A stretch of DNA of 64,000 nucleotides from CAYMRL01 sp964473205 (lineage in GTDB: Bacteria > Deinococcota > Deinococci > Deinococcales > Trueperaceae). The translations under genes and the position numbers were made by a program. Each line of letters starts with the position of its first letter. Position 1 is the stretch's first letter. Below the pieces are notes generated by a model that worked only from the letters and a program-made list of their open reading frames with translations, had not been told where the DNA came from and ran no database searches. Of this stretch, positions 8,052-15,862 are shown piece by piece. The stretch lies in NCBI GenBank assembly GCA_964473205.1, contig CAYYOK010000002.1, positions 47,373-111,372 of the forward strand, in the 5' to 3' direction.

Positions 8052-8869
8052 GCCAAGGCCTCCTGAGACAGCTCTTCGGCGTCGACCGGCCGGTGATCGG
8101 CGTCCTGCACCTGGCGCCCTTGCCCGGGGCCCCTCGCTACCGAGGCCAGCCCATCGACGAGATCGTGGCCGCGGCCCTGGCGGACGCCGAAGCCTACGTG
8201 GCCGGCGGCATCGACGGACTGATCGTGGAGAACCAGGGTGACGTCCCCTTCGCGCGCGCCAACGACATCGGACCAAGCACCGTCGCCGCCATGACCGCCG
8301 TGGCAGTCGAGGTGCGCCGGGCCGCGCGCGTCCCGATCGGCATCAACTGCATGGCCAACGGCGCGGTGCCTGCCATCGCCGTGGCCAAGGCGGCTGGCGC
8401 TCGCTTCGTGCGTGTCAGCCAGTGGGTGAACGCCTACGTGGGCAACTCAGGCATCACCGATGGTGTGGCGCCTCAAGCCCTTCGGTTCCGATCGGCCATC
8501 CGGGCCGACGATGTGCATGTCTTCGCTGACGTGCACGTGAAGCATGGCAGCCACGCGATCGTGGCCGATCGCAGCCTGGCGCAGATGGCGGAGGACACCG
8601 CGTGGTACGGCGCCGACGCCCTGGTGGCGACCGGCTCCACCACCGGCCAGGCCACCCCGGCCGGCGACATCGAGGAGATTCGCAGGGCCGGTCGGCTGCC
8701 GGTGCTGGTCGGCAGCGGCCTGGACGTCGGGAACGCGGCCGCCGTCCTCGCCAAGGCCGACGGCGCCATCGTCGGCACCTCGCTCAAGGTGGACGGTGTG
8801 ACCACCCACCCCGTCGATCCTGAACGGGTGCGTGAGCTGATGGCCGTGGTGCGCGCGCTGCGGGGCTGA
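8048..8869 (+). CDS. BtpA/SgcQ family TIM-barrel protein
   Basis: 273 residues beginning VIGVLHLAPLPGAP, the conserved opening of BtpA-family proteins, with ENQGDVPF, GINCMANGA and FADVHVKHGSHA segments also typical, and a C-terminal LVGSGLDVGNAA phosphate-binding-like loop. BtpA was first linked to photosystem I assembly in cyanobacteria, but non-photosynthetic members (SgcQ) sit in sugar operons and probably act on a phosphorylated sugar. GTG start overlaps the stop of the LOG gene. It is the last gene of the operon. Function in the catabolic pathway is inferred from context only. Confidence 0.85.
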   Translation: MSQGLLRQLFGVDRPVIGVLHLAPLPGAPRYRGQPIDEIVAAALADAEAYVAGGIDGLIVENQGDVPFARANDIGPSTVAAMTAVAVEVRRAARVPIGINCMANGAVPAIAVAKAAGARFVRVSQWVNAYVGNSGITDGVAPQALRFRSAIRADDVHVFADVHVKHGSHAIVADRSLAQMAEDTAWYGADALVATGSTTGQATPAGDIEEIRRAGRLPVLVGSGLDVGNAAAVLAKADGAIVGTSLKVDGVTTHPVDPERVRELMAVVRALRG

Positions 8870-9009
8870 GTCATCACGGGAACATTGCCGGGATGAGCGG
8901 GGCGACACCGACCCACAGGGTCGCCGGGTACCCTTCGACTGAGACCTTGTGCCTGTGATCCGAGGCGGCGCTTGGTTCGCCTGACCGAGGTCGGGCAGGG
9001 AGGACCGAG

Positions 9010-9339
9010 ATGGGCGAGGACCCGGGAAAGGCTGAGGAGCGGCTGGGCCAGGAGCCGACGGAGACGCGAGGCCGCGCCTACCGCGTTCCCGGCATCACCG
9101 TCTACTTCGACGCCCGCAAGTGCGTACATTCCGGCGTCTGCGTGCGCGGTCTGCCCGAGGTCTTCGACGTGAAGCGGAGGCCCTGGATACGGGCAGACCT
9201 GGCCGCTCCCGCTACCGTGGCTGCTCAGATAGACCGCTGCCCCTCTGGCGCGCTGAGCTACGACCTCCACGAGACCGATGCCGCCGCAGCCGAGGGGGGC
9301 GGCGCCCTCATGCCGCGCAGCGAGGACGCGGGAAGCTGA
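9010..9339 (+). CDS. Divergent 4Fe-4S mono-cluster protein (YjdI-like)
   Basis: 109 residues. The core VYFDARKCVHSGVCVRGLPEVF ... DRCPSGALSYDL matches the divergent single 4Fe-4S cluster domain of E. coli YjdI, with cysteines in KC, GVC and RCPSGAL. The N-terminal 25 residues and the C-terminal 20 are low-complexity extensions. The next gene, overlapping by one base, is the matching small acetyltransferase; the same pairing (yjdI-yjdJ) occurs in enterobacteria, which supports both calls. The role is unknown; electron transfer or a sensing function is possible. A gap of 140 bases without other genes separates it from the ABC operon. Confidence 0.82.
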   Translation: MGEDPGKAEERLGQEPTETRGRAYRVPGITVYFDARKCVHSGVCVRGLPEVFDVKRRPWIRADLAAPATVAAQIDRCPSGALSYDLHETDAAAAEGGGALMPRSEDAGS

Positions 9340-9650
9340 TGCCGGAGATCGAGGTCGCCTACCAGCCGGAGTCGAAGCGCTACGTCGCCAAGGTCGAGGG
9401 TAGCGACGACCAGGCCTACATCGACGTGATGCCGGGCGACACCGCCTGGATCTTCAGCCACGTCGAGGTGGCGCCCTCGTTGGAGGGCCAAGGGGTGGCC
9501 AGCGGCCTGGTGCGCGCCGCGTTGGCCGACATCCGCGCTCAGGGCCTGGCCATCATGCCGCTCTGTCCCTACGTGCTGGCCTACCTGCGGCGGCATCCCG
9601 AGGAGGCTGACGTCGTGCATCCTCGGTTCAGGAGGATGCTGGGGGGCTGA
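9339..9650 (+). CDS. Small GNAT-like N-acetyltransferase (YjdJ-like)
   Basis: 103 residues starting at an ATG that overlaps the preceding TGA (TGATG). It has the short acetyltransferase domain with the acetyl-CoA loop region HVEVAPSLEGQGVASGLV and the C-terminal IMPLCPYVLAYLRRHPE, conserved in the YjdJ/YidJ group. These proteins are much shorter than ordinary GNATs (about 150 residues). The coupling to a 4Fe-4S mono-cluster gene is a conserved arrangement. Substrate not known. Confidence 0.85.
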   Translation: MPEIEVAYQPESKRYVAKVEGSDDQAYIDVMPGDTAWIFSHVEVAPSLEGQGVASGLVRAALADIRAQGLAIMPLCPYVLAYLRRHPEEADVVHPRFRRMLGG

Positions 9651-9817
9651 ACCGCTGAGCCAGGCGTCTGCCGGCTCCGCCGCCTTCGATCCCGACCCGG
9701 CGCAGACCCAGCGGTGCGACCTGAAACTCATCGGCCTCGACCGCCCGGAAGCTTCGCGCTTAGGGCGCTCTAGTGATCATCGTTGCTGACATGGTCTCCA
9801 GCCGAGTACCTTGGTTC

Positions 9818-10309
9818 ATGACACAACCAGGCTCTGAGGTAGGTGGTTCCGCGATCAGTCTTCTTGGCGCCGGTCAGGGACGGGTCGCCGAGGCGTTCGG
9901 AGACCGGATCGTCTTCTTGGTCGACGGCGAGCGCTCCAGCGGCGCGATGACGCAGTGGATCTCGCACGTACCGCCCGGTGGCGGGCCGCCGCCGCACATG
10001 CACGCCAACGAGGACGAGGCGTTCTACGTGCTCTCTGGTGCGGTTTCGTTCCTCGACGGCGCATCCGGAACCTGGACGGAGCTGACCGTGGGCGCCTCGG
10101 CGTTCATGCCGCGCGGTACGTTCCACTCGTTCAAGAACACCGGCTCGGAGCCTGCCACGCTGCTCGTCACCACGACACCCTCCGGTTTCGAGACGTTCTT
10201 CACCCGCTGTGCCGAGGTGTTCGCGCAGCCGGGGCCGCCGGACATGGCGCGCATCTTGGCGATCGGCGCGGAGCATGGGATGAAGTTCGTCGTGCCGGGT
10301 GGTGAGTGA
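9818..10309 (+). CDS. Cupin domain protein
   Basis: 163 residues with one cupin barrel. Metal-binding motif 1 is present as PHMHANEDEAFYVLSG (His-x-His, Glu) and motif 2 as MPRGTFHSFKNTG (His). Such proteins are often annotated quercetin 2,3-dioxygenase-like, but small monocupins have many roles. I prefer ATG 9818, which has TACCTT 5 nt upstream in the leaderless style seen across the window; in-frame starts at 9773 and 9791 are possible. It is the last gene before an abrupt drop in GC. Confidence 0.75.
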   Translation: MTQPGSEVGGSAISLLGAGQGRVAEAFGDRIVFLVDGERSSGAMTQWISHVPPGGGPPPHMHANEDEAFYVLSGAVSFLDGASGTWTELTVGASAFMPRGTFHSFKNTGSEPATLLVTTTPSGFETFFTRCAEVFAQPGPPDMARILAIGAEHGMKFVVPGGE

Positions 10310-10633
10310 TCTGGCTGCGTAAAAGCTCTCGGATTATGTTCGCGCGCTGGCCGAGTTGGGTTGAGCGCTTCAGAGATTGCCAACCTGGCTGGGGACGGAA
10401 CTGTGCCGAGAACCGTTACCAGTACACTGGGTCTGAATGTGCACCGCCACTTGTAGGCTGGAACCGGTTTCTTGTCTGTTTGAAGATATTGTAAGCGGAT
10501 CTCGCCTTCTTTTAGCACGACACTCTGAACATGTGGTATCGTAAGCAGAGTTCGACGCAGAACGAGTCTGTCTTTTAGGCGGGTATTCTGAGGTCTCGGC
10601 GTTCAATAGGATGTCGGCCCAACCGGAGGTGCA
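10310..10633. other. Gene-free left flank of the AT-richer island
   Basis: No convincing gene here. GC content falls sharply after the cupin stop. Bases around 10321-10366 read, without a start, as a short stub KLSDYVRALAELG then a stop, which could be the decayed end of a lost gene. The segment presumably contains the promoter of the RiPP precursor; TATCGT near 10536-10541 is a weak candidate -10. Confidence 0.4.
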
Positions 10634-11302
10634 GTGGTGCCCACGCGGCGGGAGTTCTTTCGGTCGACAGGTAAGATGCTAGCCAGTGGCGTTGGCGGCG
10701 CGCTTGCCGCCTCGTTTGCCGGGGTGAGCGTCGCCCAGGATGCGCAAGAGACACAGCTTCATGGTCGCGAACATCTACTTTCGTCCAGCGGAATAGCAAT
10801 GGAAGGCGCGGCTTTTGTAGACTCCGCCGCGCAAGCCGGCTATAGTTTGGAGCAGATCATCTCACAGCCCGGTGCTATTGCTCGAGAACTGGGCTTTAGC
10901 GAGGAAGAAGTCGCAGTTAGCGTGGGGGCTATAGAAGCTCAGATTCAGCAGTCCGATGCCGCGGCGGAAGTGGCGGCATTTGTAGACCGCGTTATAGTTG
11001 ATGGCAGATTCTATAATGAATGGGTCTTCCGGCCGGTCGATGTGGCCCGACAGCTTGAGTTCGACCTGTCAAATGATGCAGTTAGCTACATCCTACAAAG
11101 CGGGATGGTTGGCTTGCTAACTTGCCTCGGCCCGAACCCGGACCCCGGAACTACGCCGGACGTAGTACCGCGGTGCGATCCCCAAGTCTGCGATCCGCGC
11201 GCTTTTGGCCTGCCCCATATAGTCATTATTATAGTCATCGTCCTCTGGTCAGAGCCGGCACAAAGATATGTAACGGATATGTCGAGTGCGCATAAGTATT
11301 GA
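10634..11302 (+). CDS. Putative RiPP precursor with Tat signal, duplicated leader module and Ile/Val-rich core
   Basis: 222 residues. The N-terminus TRREFFRSTGKMLASG is a twin-arginine signal followed by a hydrophobic stretch and an AQDA cleavage site near residue 35. Residues 59-97 and 114-152 are two copies of one module: each begins AAFVD and later has P-x-x-(I/V)-A-R-(E/Q)-L-x-F, resembling Nif11-type RiPP leaders. The C-terminal 60 residues differ: three cysteines (164, 181, 186), a Pro/Asp-rich stretch and HIVIIIVIVLW at 195-205. The next gene is a RiPP-type B12 radical SAM enzyme whose TTG overlaps this stop. GGAGG at 10625-10629 supports a GTG start at 10634 or 10637. I infer it is the enzyme's substrate; no homologue is recognised. 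Confidence 0.62.
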   Translation: MVPTRREFFRSTGKMLASGVGGALAASFAGVSVAQDAQETQLHGREHLLSSSGIAMEGAAFVDSAAQAGYSLEQIISQPGAIARELGFSEEEVAVSVGAIEAQIQQSDAAAEVAAFVDRVIVDGRFYNEWVFRPVDVARQLEFDLSNDAVSYILQSGMVGLLTCLGPNPDPGTTPDVVPRCDPQVCDPRAFGLPHIVIIIVIVLWSEPAQRYVTDMSSAHKY

Positions 11303-13254
11303 TCGTGGTTACTAGTGAAACGCCGCGAGTATCTTTGGTTAGTATGCCTTGGCACATGCCGGATGAACCGTCTCTAGGTTTAGGTATCCTAAAGGCGCGG
11401 CTGAATGCTGAGCAGATACCATGCCGAGTTCACCACCTTTCTTTGCAACTCCTCCGGCATCTTTCTATTAGAACCTATGTGACTATTGGCAACGCGTTTG
11501 CCGTGAACGACTTCGTATTCTCTCACATTCTCGATCCCCACGTTAATGAAGACCAGTTAACACTTCTCCACGAGCGGGCAGAGGAGATGCTTTGGTCGGG
11601 TGACCTCTCTGTCGCCCAGTATCCTGATGCGGCGTCTGTCGTGAACATGCTTCTAACACTTCGACAGTCAGTAATCCCGGAATATCTTGAGAGTTGTGCC
11701 GCGGCGATTTCATCGTACTCTCCGACATGCATAGGTTTTACGTGCTTATTTGATCAAACTGTATCCTCGCTCGCCATGGCTAAGTTGCTTCGCGAGTCCA
11801 ATCCAGGCGCTCTGATTGGAATGGGAGGCTATGCGCTAACGGGCCCCCTAGCAAGCCACCTGGTCGATACTTTTCCCTGGATCGATTTTGTCGCCGAAGG
11901 TGAGGGGGAGAATCTGATAACGTTGCTGGCTTCTGCATCAATCCACCGCGAGAAGCTTCAGGGAATACCTAGCCTTCGGCTTCGGAACCGAGTAGGTCAT
12001 GAGCCATTACCAGAACCGCCAGTTGCAATGGATACCGTCCCTCACCCAGACTACTCGGGTTTTTTCGATGAGCTGAAGGAACTCGAGCTACATGACAAAG
12101 TGTTGGTTGCGCCTGACACACTCCCTGTGGAAGCTTCGCGAGGCTGTTGGTGGGGACAGCTCAGGCACTGTGTGTTCTGCGGCATTGATGACGAATCCTT
12201 GAAGTATCGAAGCAAGTCACCAGAACGAGTCATTGCGATGCTAGAAAGTGTCAGTAGTAGTACCGGAGTCAGGAAGATCCGATTCAATGATTATATACTT
12301 CCTTATAAGTATTTTGAAACGCTCCTCCCCGCCCTTACGCAACTGGAATCGGGTTATGTGCTTTCATGTGAGTCTAAGGCTAATCTTGGCCGTGAGCAGT
12401 TTGAGACACTTAGGTCGGCAGGATTCATAGAAATTCAACCTGGCATCGAGAGTTTTTCTACGAGTGTTCTTAGGAGAATGGATAAGGGAGTTACGGCGAC
12501 TAGAAATATACTGGCACTGGTACTTGGCCGCGTGCTGGGAGTGACCATCCATTACAACTTGTTGTATGGGTTTCCAGATGATAGATTGGAAGATTATAGG
12601 AAACAGCTTACTATCGTGCCATTACTGTACCACCTTGACCCACCAGCAAGCACGGTACAGGTTCAGATCACGAAGTTTGCTCCGTTACAGGCAGATCTTG
12701 AGAGGTTTCCGCTGTCAGCGACAACCAAGCACCACCGATTCTACGATTTGATCTTTTCCTCGAAGTATTTGGAGTTGACGGGTTTTGACCTCGACGCCTA
12801 TGCCTACTACTACGAGATCAGATATCAGGCGAGTCCGGCGCTTTCGTTATGCTATACAGCGTTGAGGCGTCAGGCAGAGTACTGGGCACATGCGCAATCA
12901 AGCAGGCCAGTAGCGCTTACGGTTGAGTACTTGAATGAAGGTATTGTTTTCCGCGATAGCCGGCAATCGGATGAGGCCTTGGTCCTTGAGTTAGATGACG
13001 CATGCAGAGAAGTCTATAGGCTATGCGATGGTGCGATTTCCAATCGCCAACGGATCCGGGCTCTAGACTCGCGTCGCTTCTCAGAGAAAGACCTTCTTGA
13101 AGCGCTTGACGTTCTTGTTTCTAACCGAGTTGTGTTTGAGGAGGGTGGGGAGTTCGTTGGGCTTGCTACGCCCGCAGTGGCTGGCTTAGAGGAGGCGCGG
13201 CCAAGGAAATCTTCTAGGTGGGTCTATCCGTATGTGTCTGACGTGGTTGGATAA
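11299..13254 (+). CDS. RiPP maturation radical SAM protein with N-terminal B12-binding domain (putative C-methyltransferase)
   Basis: About 651 residues. The N-terminal 225 residues look like a cobalamin-binding domain (VSLVSMPWHMPDEPSLGLGILKA, MGGYALTG, FVAEGEGENL). The radical SAM domain follows with RGCWWGQLRHCVFCG, giving cysteines 283, 291 and 294 in a C-X7-C-X2-C cluster motif, then YRSKSPERV. This motif set is that of the RiPP maturation radical SAM protein 1 family (TIGR03975), which includes peptide C-methyltransferases. The last 100 residues may form a peptide-recognition (winged helix-like) domain. It overlaps the precursor gene (TTGA), so translation is coupled. Start may instead be GTG 11305 or ATG 11341. 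No other maturation, protease or export gene lies nearby. Confidence 0.85.
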   Translation: MIVVTSETPRVSLVSMPWHMPDEPSLGLGILKARLNAEQIPCRVHHLSLQLLRHLSIRTYVTIGNAFAVNDFVFSHILDPHVNEDQLTLLHERAEEMLWSGDLSVAQYPDAASVVNMLLTLRQSVIPEYLESCAAAISSYSPTCIGFTCLFDQTVSSLAMAKLLRESNPGALIGMGGYALTGPLASHLVDTFPWIDFVAEGEGENLITLLASASIHREKLQGIPSLRLRNRVGHEPLPEPPVAMDTVPHPDYSGFFDELKELELHDKVLVAPDTLPVEASRGCWWGQLRHCVFCGIDDESLKYRSKSPERVIAMLESVSSSTGVRKIRFNDYILPYKYFETLLPALTQLESGYVLSCESKANLGREQFETLRSAGFIEIQPGIESFSTSVLRRMDKGVTATRNILALVLGRVLGVTIHYNLLYGFPDDRLEDYRKQLTIVPLLYHLDPPASTVQVQITKFAPLQADLERFPLSATTKHHRFYDLIFSSKYLELTGFDLDAYAYYYEIRYQASPALSLCYTALRRQAEYWAHAQSSRPVALTVEYLNEGIVFRDSRQSDEALVLELDDACREVYRLCDGAISNRQRIRALDSRRFSEKDLLEALDVLVSNRVVFEEGGEFVGLATPAVAGLEEARPRKSSRWVYPYVSDVVG

Positions 13255-13667
13255 TGTTCATAGCATGTGTAAGAGCCATGCTTATCCTTAAGTACTAGGT
13301 GCCTTGCGAAACACCGAAGGTAGACTCTGGCTCTAGTGATCCACATGGTGGTTGCCTTGTGCATAGACCGCGGTACGTGGAGCAGGTTTTTCGACTCATG
13401 CGTCCGTGGCTCGACGATCCGACCACAATATTCTCTGGCCGACTTGAACGCCTCTCATATGAAGATGTTCCAGGAGCCCCCGCGCACCACCACTTCAAGC
13501 AATCTTTGAGGATTCAAACGTCGCCACCCCTGTGCCTCGAAGAGAATCCAGTAGGTGAGAGTCCTCTCGCCATGCCGGGAATGAAGCTCGTTTTGATGCT
13601 CGGTGTGATTTTGTCGTCGAGTGCGATCCATGGAGCTAGACCAGTAGTCATTCTGTCGTCTCTTCCG
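13255..13667. other. Non-coding spacer in the island
   Basis: No supported gene. Frames are open on both strands but show no family features. A 45-codon minus-strand frame (13514-13651) starts just after the broken S-4TM gene and could be a remnant of a partner gene, but I do not recognise it. Confidence 0.4.
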
Positions 13668-14106
13668 CTATCTGGCTCTTTCCGACAGTCGCTTAGCCAC
13701 TGTGCGCATACTGACTTCGTGTGCCGGCTGCTTCATGTCGTACAGCCAGTCAGGAACCTCTGGAGGAGAACGCCGAAGCTCGTAGAGTCGCTCCTGCCAA
13801 GTCAACAGCTCACCCCCATCGATAGGTTTTCGGTTACCCCTAATCTGGACTCAATCGCATCCGCCAGATCACGACTCTTCCTTGCGGCTTTCGTAAGTCC
13901 CGATAGGGCTTGGAAGACGTCCAGCGCCGCGGGAAGAAGCGGGAGGACTATGCCGAGGAGGAGAGTCGAGCCATTCAGCCCCACGACGGCGGGCCGAACG
14001 TGTATCTGACCACCACCGCGACTAGCCACACGATCCCAGACCGTGCTCCGTACAGTATGACGATCACGCCTGGCGCCACCGGCAGCCGCCAGGCAATGTC
14101 ATACTC
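13668..14106 (-). pseudogene. Broken S-4TM family pore-forming effector gene (frameshifted remnant)
   Basis: Three minus-strand frames joined end to end give one protein-like sequence. The first (about 14106-13981) reads WRLPVAPGVIVILYG then a second hydrophobic stretch. The second (about 13985-13830) has LLLGIVLPLLPAALDVFQAL and then a polar helix KAARKSRDLADAIESRLG. The third (about 13850-13668) reads TWQERLYELRRSPPEVPDWLYD, then HEVSMRTVAKRLSERAR and a stop. The hydrophobic PLLPA segment followed by an L-Y-E-L-R-R-S-P-P and VPDW(L/F)Y block is characteristic of the S-4TM predicted pore-forming effectors of bacterial conflict systems. At least two frameshifts break it and the N-terminal half is not recognisable, so it should be inactive unless these are assembly errors. 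Confidence 0.6.
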
Positions 14107-14290
14107 AGGAGCCGCCGTTGAAGCTGGAGCCACGCGCTGACCGACCTGTTCACGCTCATCAGGCTCGTCTTTCGCCGGGGGCGTCGAACGGATGGACCGG
14201 TTCCGGGTCCTTCGTGACGAGCGAGTCCTTCGACTTCAAGTTGGCGCTGTGAGTTGGGCGCCGGAGCCTCATGGAGCTCGACCTTCTAGT
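14107..14290. other. Right flank of the island
   Basis: No gene seen. GC content rises again through this stretch toward the 5-oxoprolinase genes. No tRNA, direct repeat or integrase marks the island border. Confidence 0.4.
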
Positions 14291-15802
14291 CTAGGGAACG
14301 CTCGCGACCACGAACCTAACCCAAGCCCCATCCCGCGCCTGAACCAGCCTGGGAAGATCCCGCGAGTCGACGACTGCCGGCTTGGTGTAGCCACCCATCG
14401 TGCCCCGGTCGTTGAGCAGGATCAGCGGATGGCCGTCACTGGTCAGCTGCACCGCGCCGAGAGGGTTGCCTTCCGACCGGATGCCGTTTCCTTGGGCGGC
14501 GGCTTGCGAGAGCCGGATCCCCATCCGGTCGGAGTGCTCGATGCGTAGTGGCTTCTCGGTGAGCGCCTTCATCAGGTCCGGGTCGTACTGCGGCCCGGGT
14601 ATCAGACGCACCGGCGCCAGGTCGCCGGGGCGGTAAGGCGCGAACGCGAAACCGTGTCGCGGCGTGGCGTGGCGAGCGGCGCCGAGCAGGTCGCCCTCCT
14701 TCAGTGGGCGTCCGATCAGGCCGCGGATGTCGACCGAGGCCGACCCCATGAACGTGGAGACGTCGAAGCCGCCGGCGATGGCGAGGTAGCCGGAGCGTCC
14801 GTTGCTGCTCGGTGGGAAGTCCAGCACCGACCCGCGGGCGACGAGCGCGCTGGAGTATGGCTCCAGCGGCACACCGTCGAGCTTGGGAACGACCCCGGCG
14901 CCGGTGAACGCGACGACCATGTCACGGAGAGCCTCTAGCGTCGGCCCGAGCAGGCTCATCTCCAGCAGCGGCGCGTTCGTGGGGTTGTCTACCAGAGCGT
15001 TGGCGATGCGTGCCGAGGTCCGGTCGAGCGGGCCGCTTCTCGCCAGCCCGAACCGGCCCATCAGCGGCCTGCCGGCGTCGAGGATCAGATCGAGAAGCCC
15101 TTTCTCGCGCACGAGGAAGGTCGGCATCTGCGGCTCCTCGGGCAGCAACTCGAGCGGGGTTGGAGGCGTGACCGAAGGCGCGGTGTCCTGGGGCACGAAC
15201 CTGACGGTGTCGCCGGGCTCGAGCAGGAAGGGCGAGTCCCGGTGGGGGTCGTACATCAGGCTCGCGGTTCGTCCCAGGAGGCGCCAGCCGCCGGGCGAGG
15301 CGATCGGGTAGACGCCCGTCTGGCCGTCGGCGATCGCCACGGATCCGGCCGGCACGCGCTTGCGCGGCTCGTCGAGGCGCGGCGTTCGGATGGCGGGATC
15401 GACGTCGCCGAGGAACGCGAACCCGGGGGTGAACCCGATGGCGTAGACCAGGTACTCGACGGCCGAGTGGCGTTGGATCACGGCGGGCACCGACAGCCCG
15501 GCCCTGTGAGCGACCTCGCTCAGATCGGCGCCGTCGTAGACGGTGTCGATGGTGACGGTACGCGTGCTCTGCGAGGGTTCGTCCGGGGAGCGAAGGTGCT
15601 CGTCTATCAGATGACGAACCGTGCCCGGTGCGATGAGGTCGGGATCGAACTCGACCAGGAGCGTGTCGTAACCGGGGATGACGTCGAGCAGGCCCCGGAC
15701 GCGAGTGCCTACCAGCCCGCGCACGACCCGATGGATCTGCGAGCTCAGCGAGCGCCCGGCTGGGCCATCGAAGCGCAGGTACACGTGCCCGTCTCGCCGC
15801 AT
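14291..15802 (-). CDS. pxpBC: 5-oxoprolinase subunits B and C fused (PxpB-PxpC)
   Basis: 503 residues. The N-terminal 220 residues are the PxpB/KipI (allophanate hydrolase subunit 1-like) domain, with IGFTPGFAFLGDVD and the RVPAGSVAIADGQTGVYP loop; from about residue 230 follows the PxpC/KipA cyclophilin-like domain with LIDAGRPLMGRFGLARSGPLDR-type opening (here LDAGRPLMGRFGLARSGPLD) and LNDRGTMGGYTKPAVV near the end. With PxpA it forms the ATP-dependent 5-oxoprolinase that opens 5-oxoproline to glutamate. In many bacteria the two subunits are separate genes; here they are one polypeptide. pxpA lies 60 bases upstream on the same strand. Confidence 0.9.
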   Translation of the reverse strand: MRRDGHVYLRFDGPAGRSLSSQIHRVVRGLVGTRVRGLLDVIPGYDTLLVEFDPDLIAPGTVRHLIDEHLRSPDEPSQSTRTVTIDTVYDGADLSEVAHRAGLSVPAVIQRHSAVEYLVYAIGFTPGFAFLGDVDPAIRTPRLDEPRKRVPAGSVAIADGQTGVYPIASPGGWRLLGRTASLMYDPHRDSPFLLEPGDTVRFVPQDTAPSVTPPTPLELLPEEPQMPTFLVREKGLLDLILDAGRPLMGRFGLARSGPLDRTSARIANALVDNPTNAPLLEMSLLGPTLEALRDMVVAFTGAGVVPKLDGVPLEPYSSALVARGSVLDFPPSSNGRSGYLAIAGGFDVSTFMGSASVDIRGLIGRPLKEGDLLGAARHATPRHGFAFAPYRPGDLAPVRLIPGPQYDPDLMKALTEKPLRIEHSDRMGIRLSQAAAQGNGIRSEGNPLGAVQLTSDGHPLILLNDRGTMGGYTKPAVVDSRDLPRLVQARDGAWVRFVVASVP

Positions 15803-15862
15803 CGCGCGCAGCCCCGCGTCCCTTAGGCGGGCGGCAAGTGTGCCGACTGGAGCATCACGTCG

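Noticed and set aside
10321..10366. Short stub reading KLSDYVRALAELG before a stop
   Set aside because: No start codon and too short to identify; could be chance.
11217..11250. The Ile/Val run of the precursor as an ordinary transmembrane helix
   Set aside because: Possible, but it is only about 10 residues of pure beta-branched type next to a charged tail, shorter than a membrane helix, and lies in a protein coupled to a RiPP enzyme.
13514..13651. A 45-codon minus-strand frame just after the broken S-4TM gene
   Set aside because: No family resemblance and no ribosome or promoter site; kept only as a possible remnant in the spacer note.
13299..14009. A 236-codon plus-strand frame across the island's right half
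   Set aside because: It shows no domain or compositional sense, and its strand opposite carries the recognisable S-4TM fragments in three frames.
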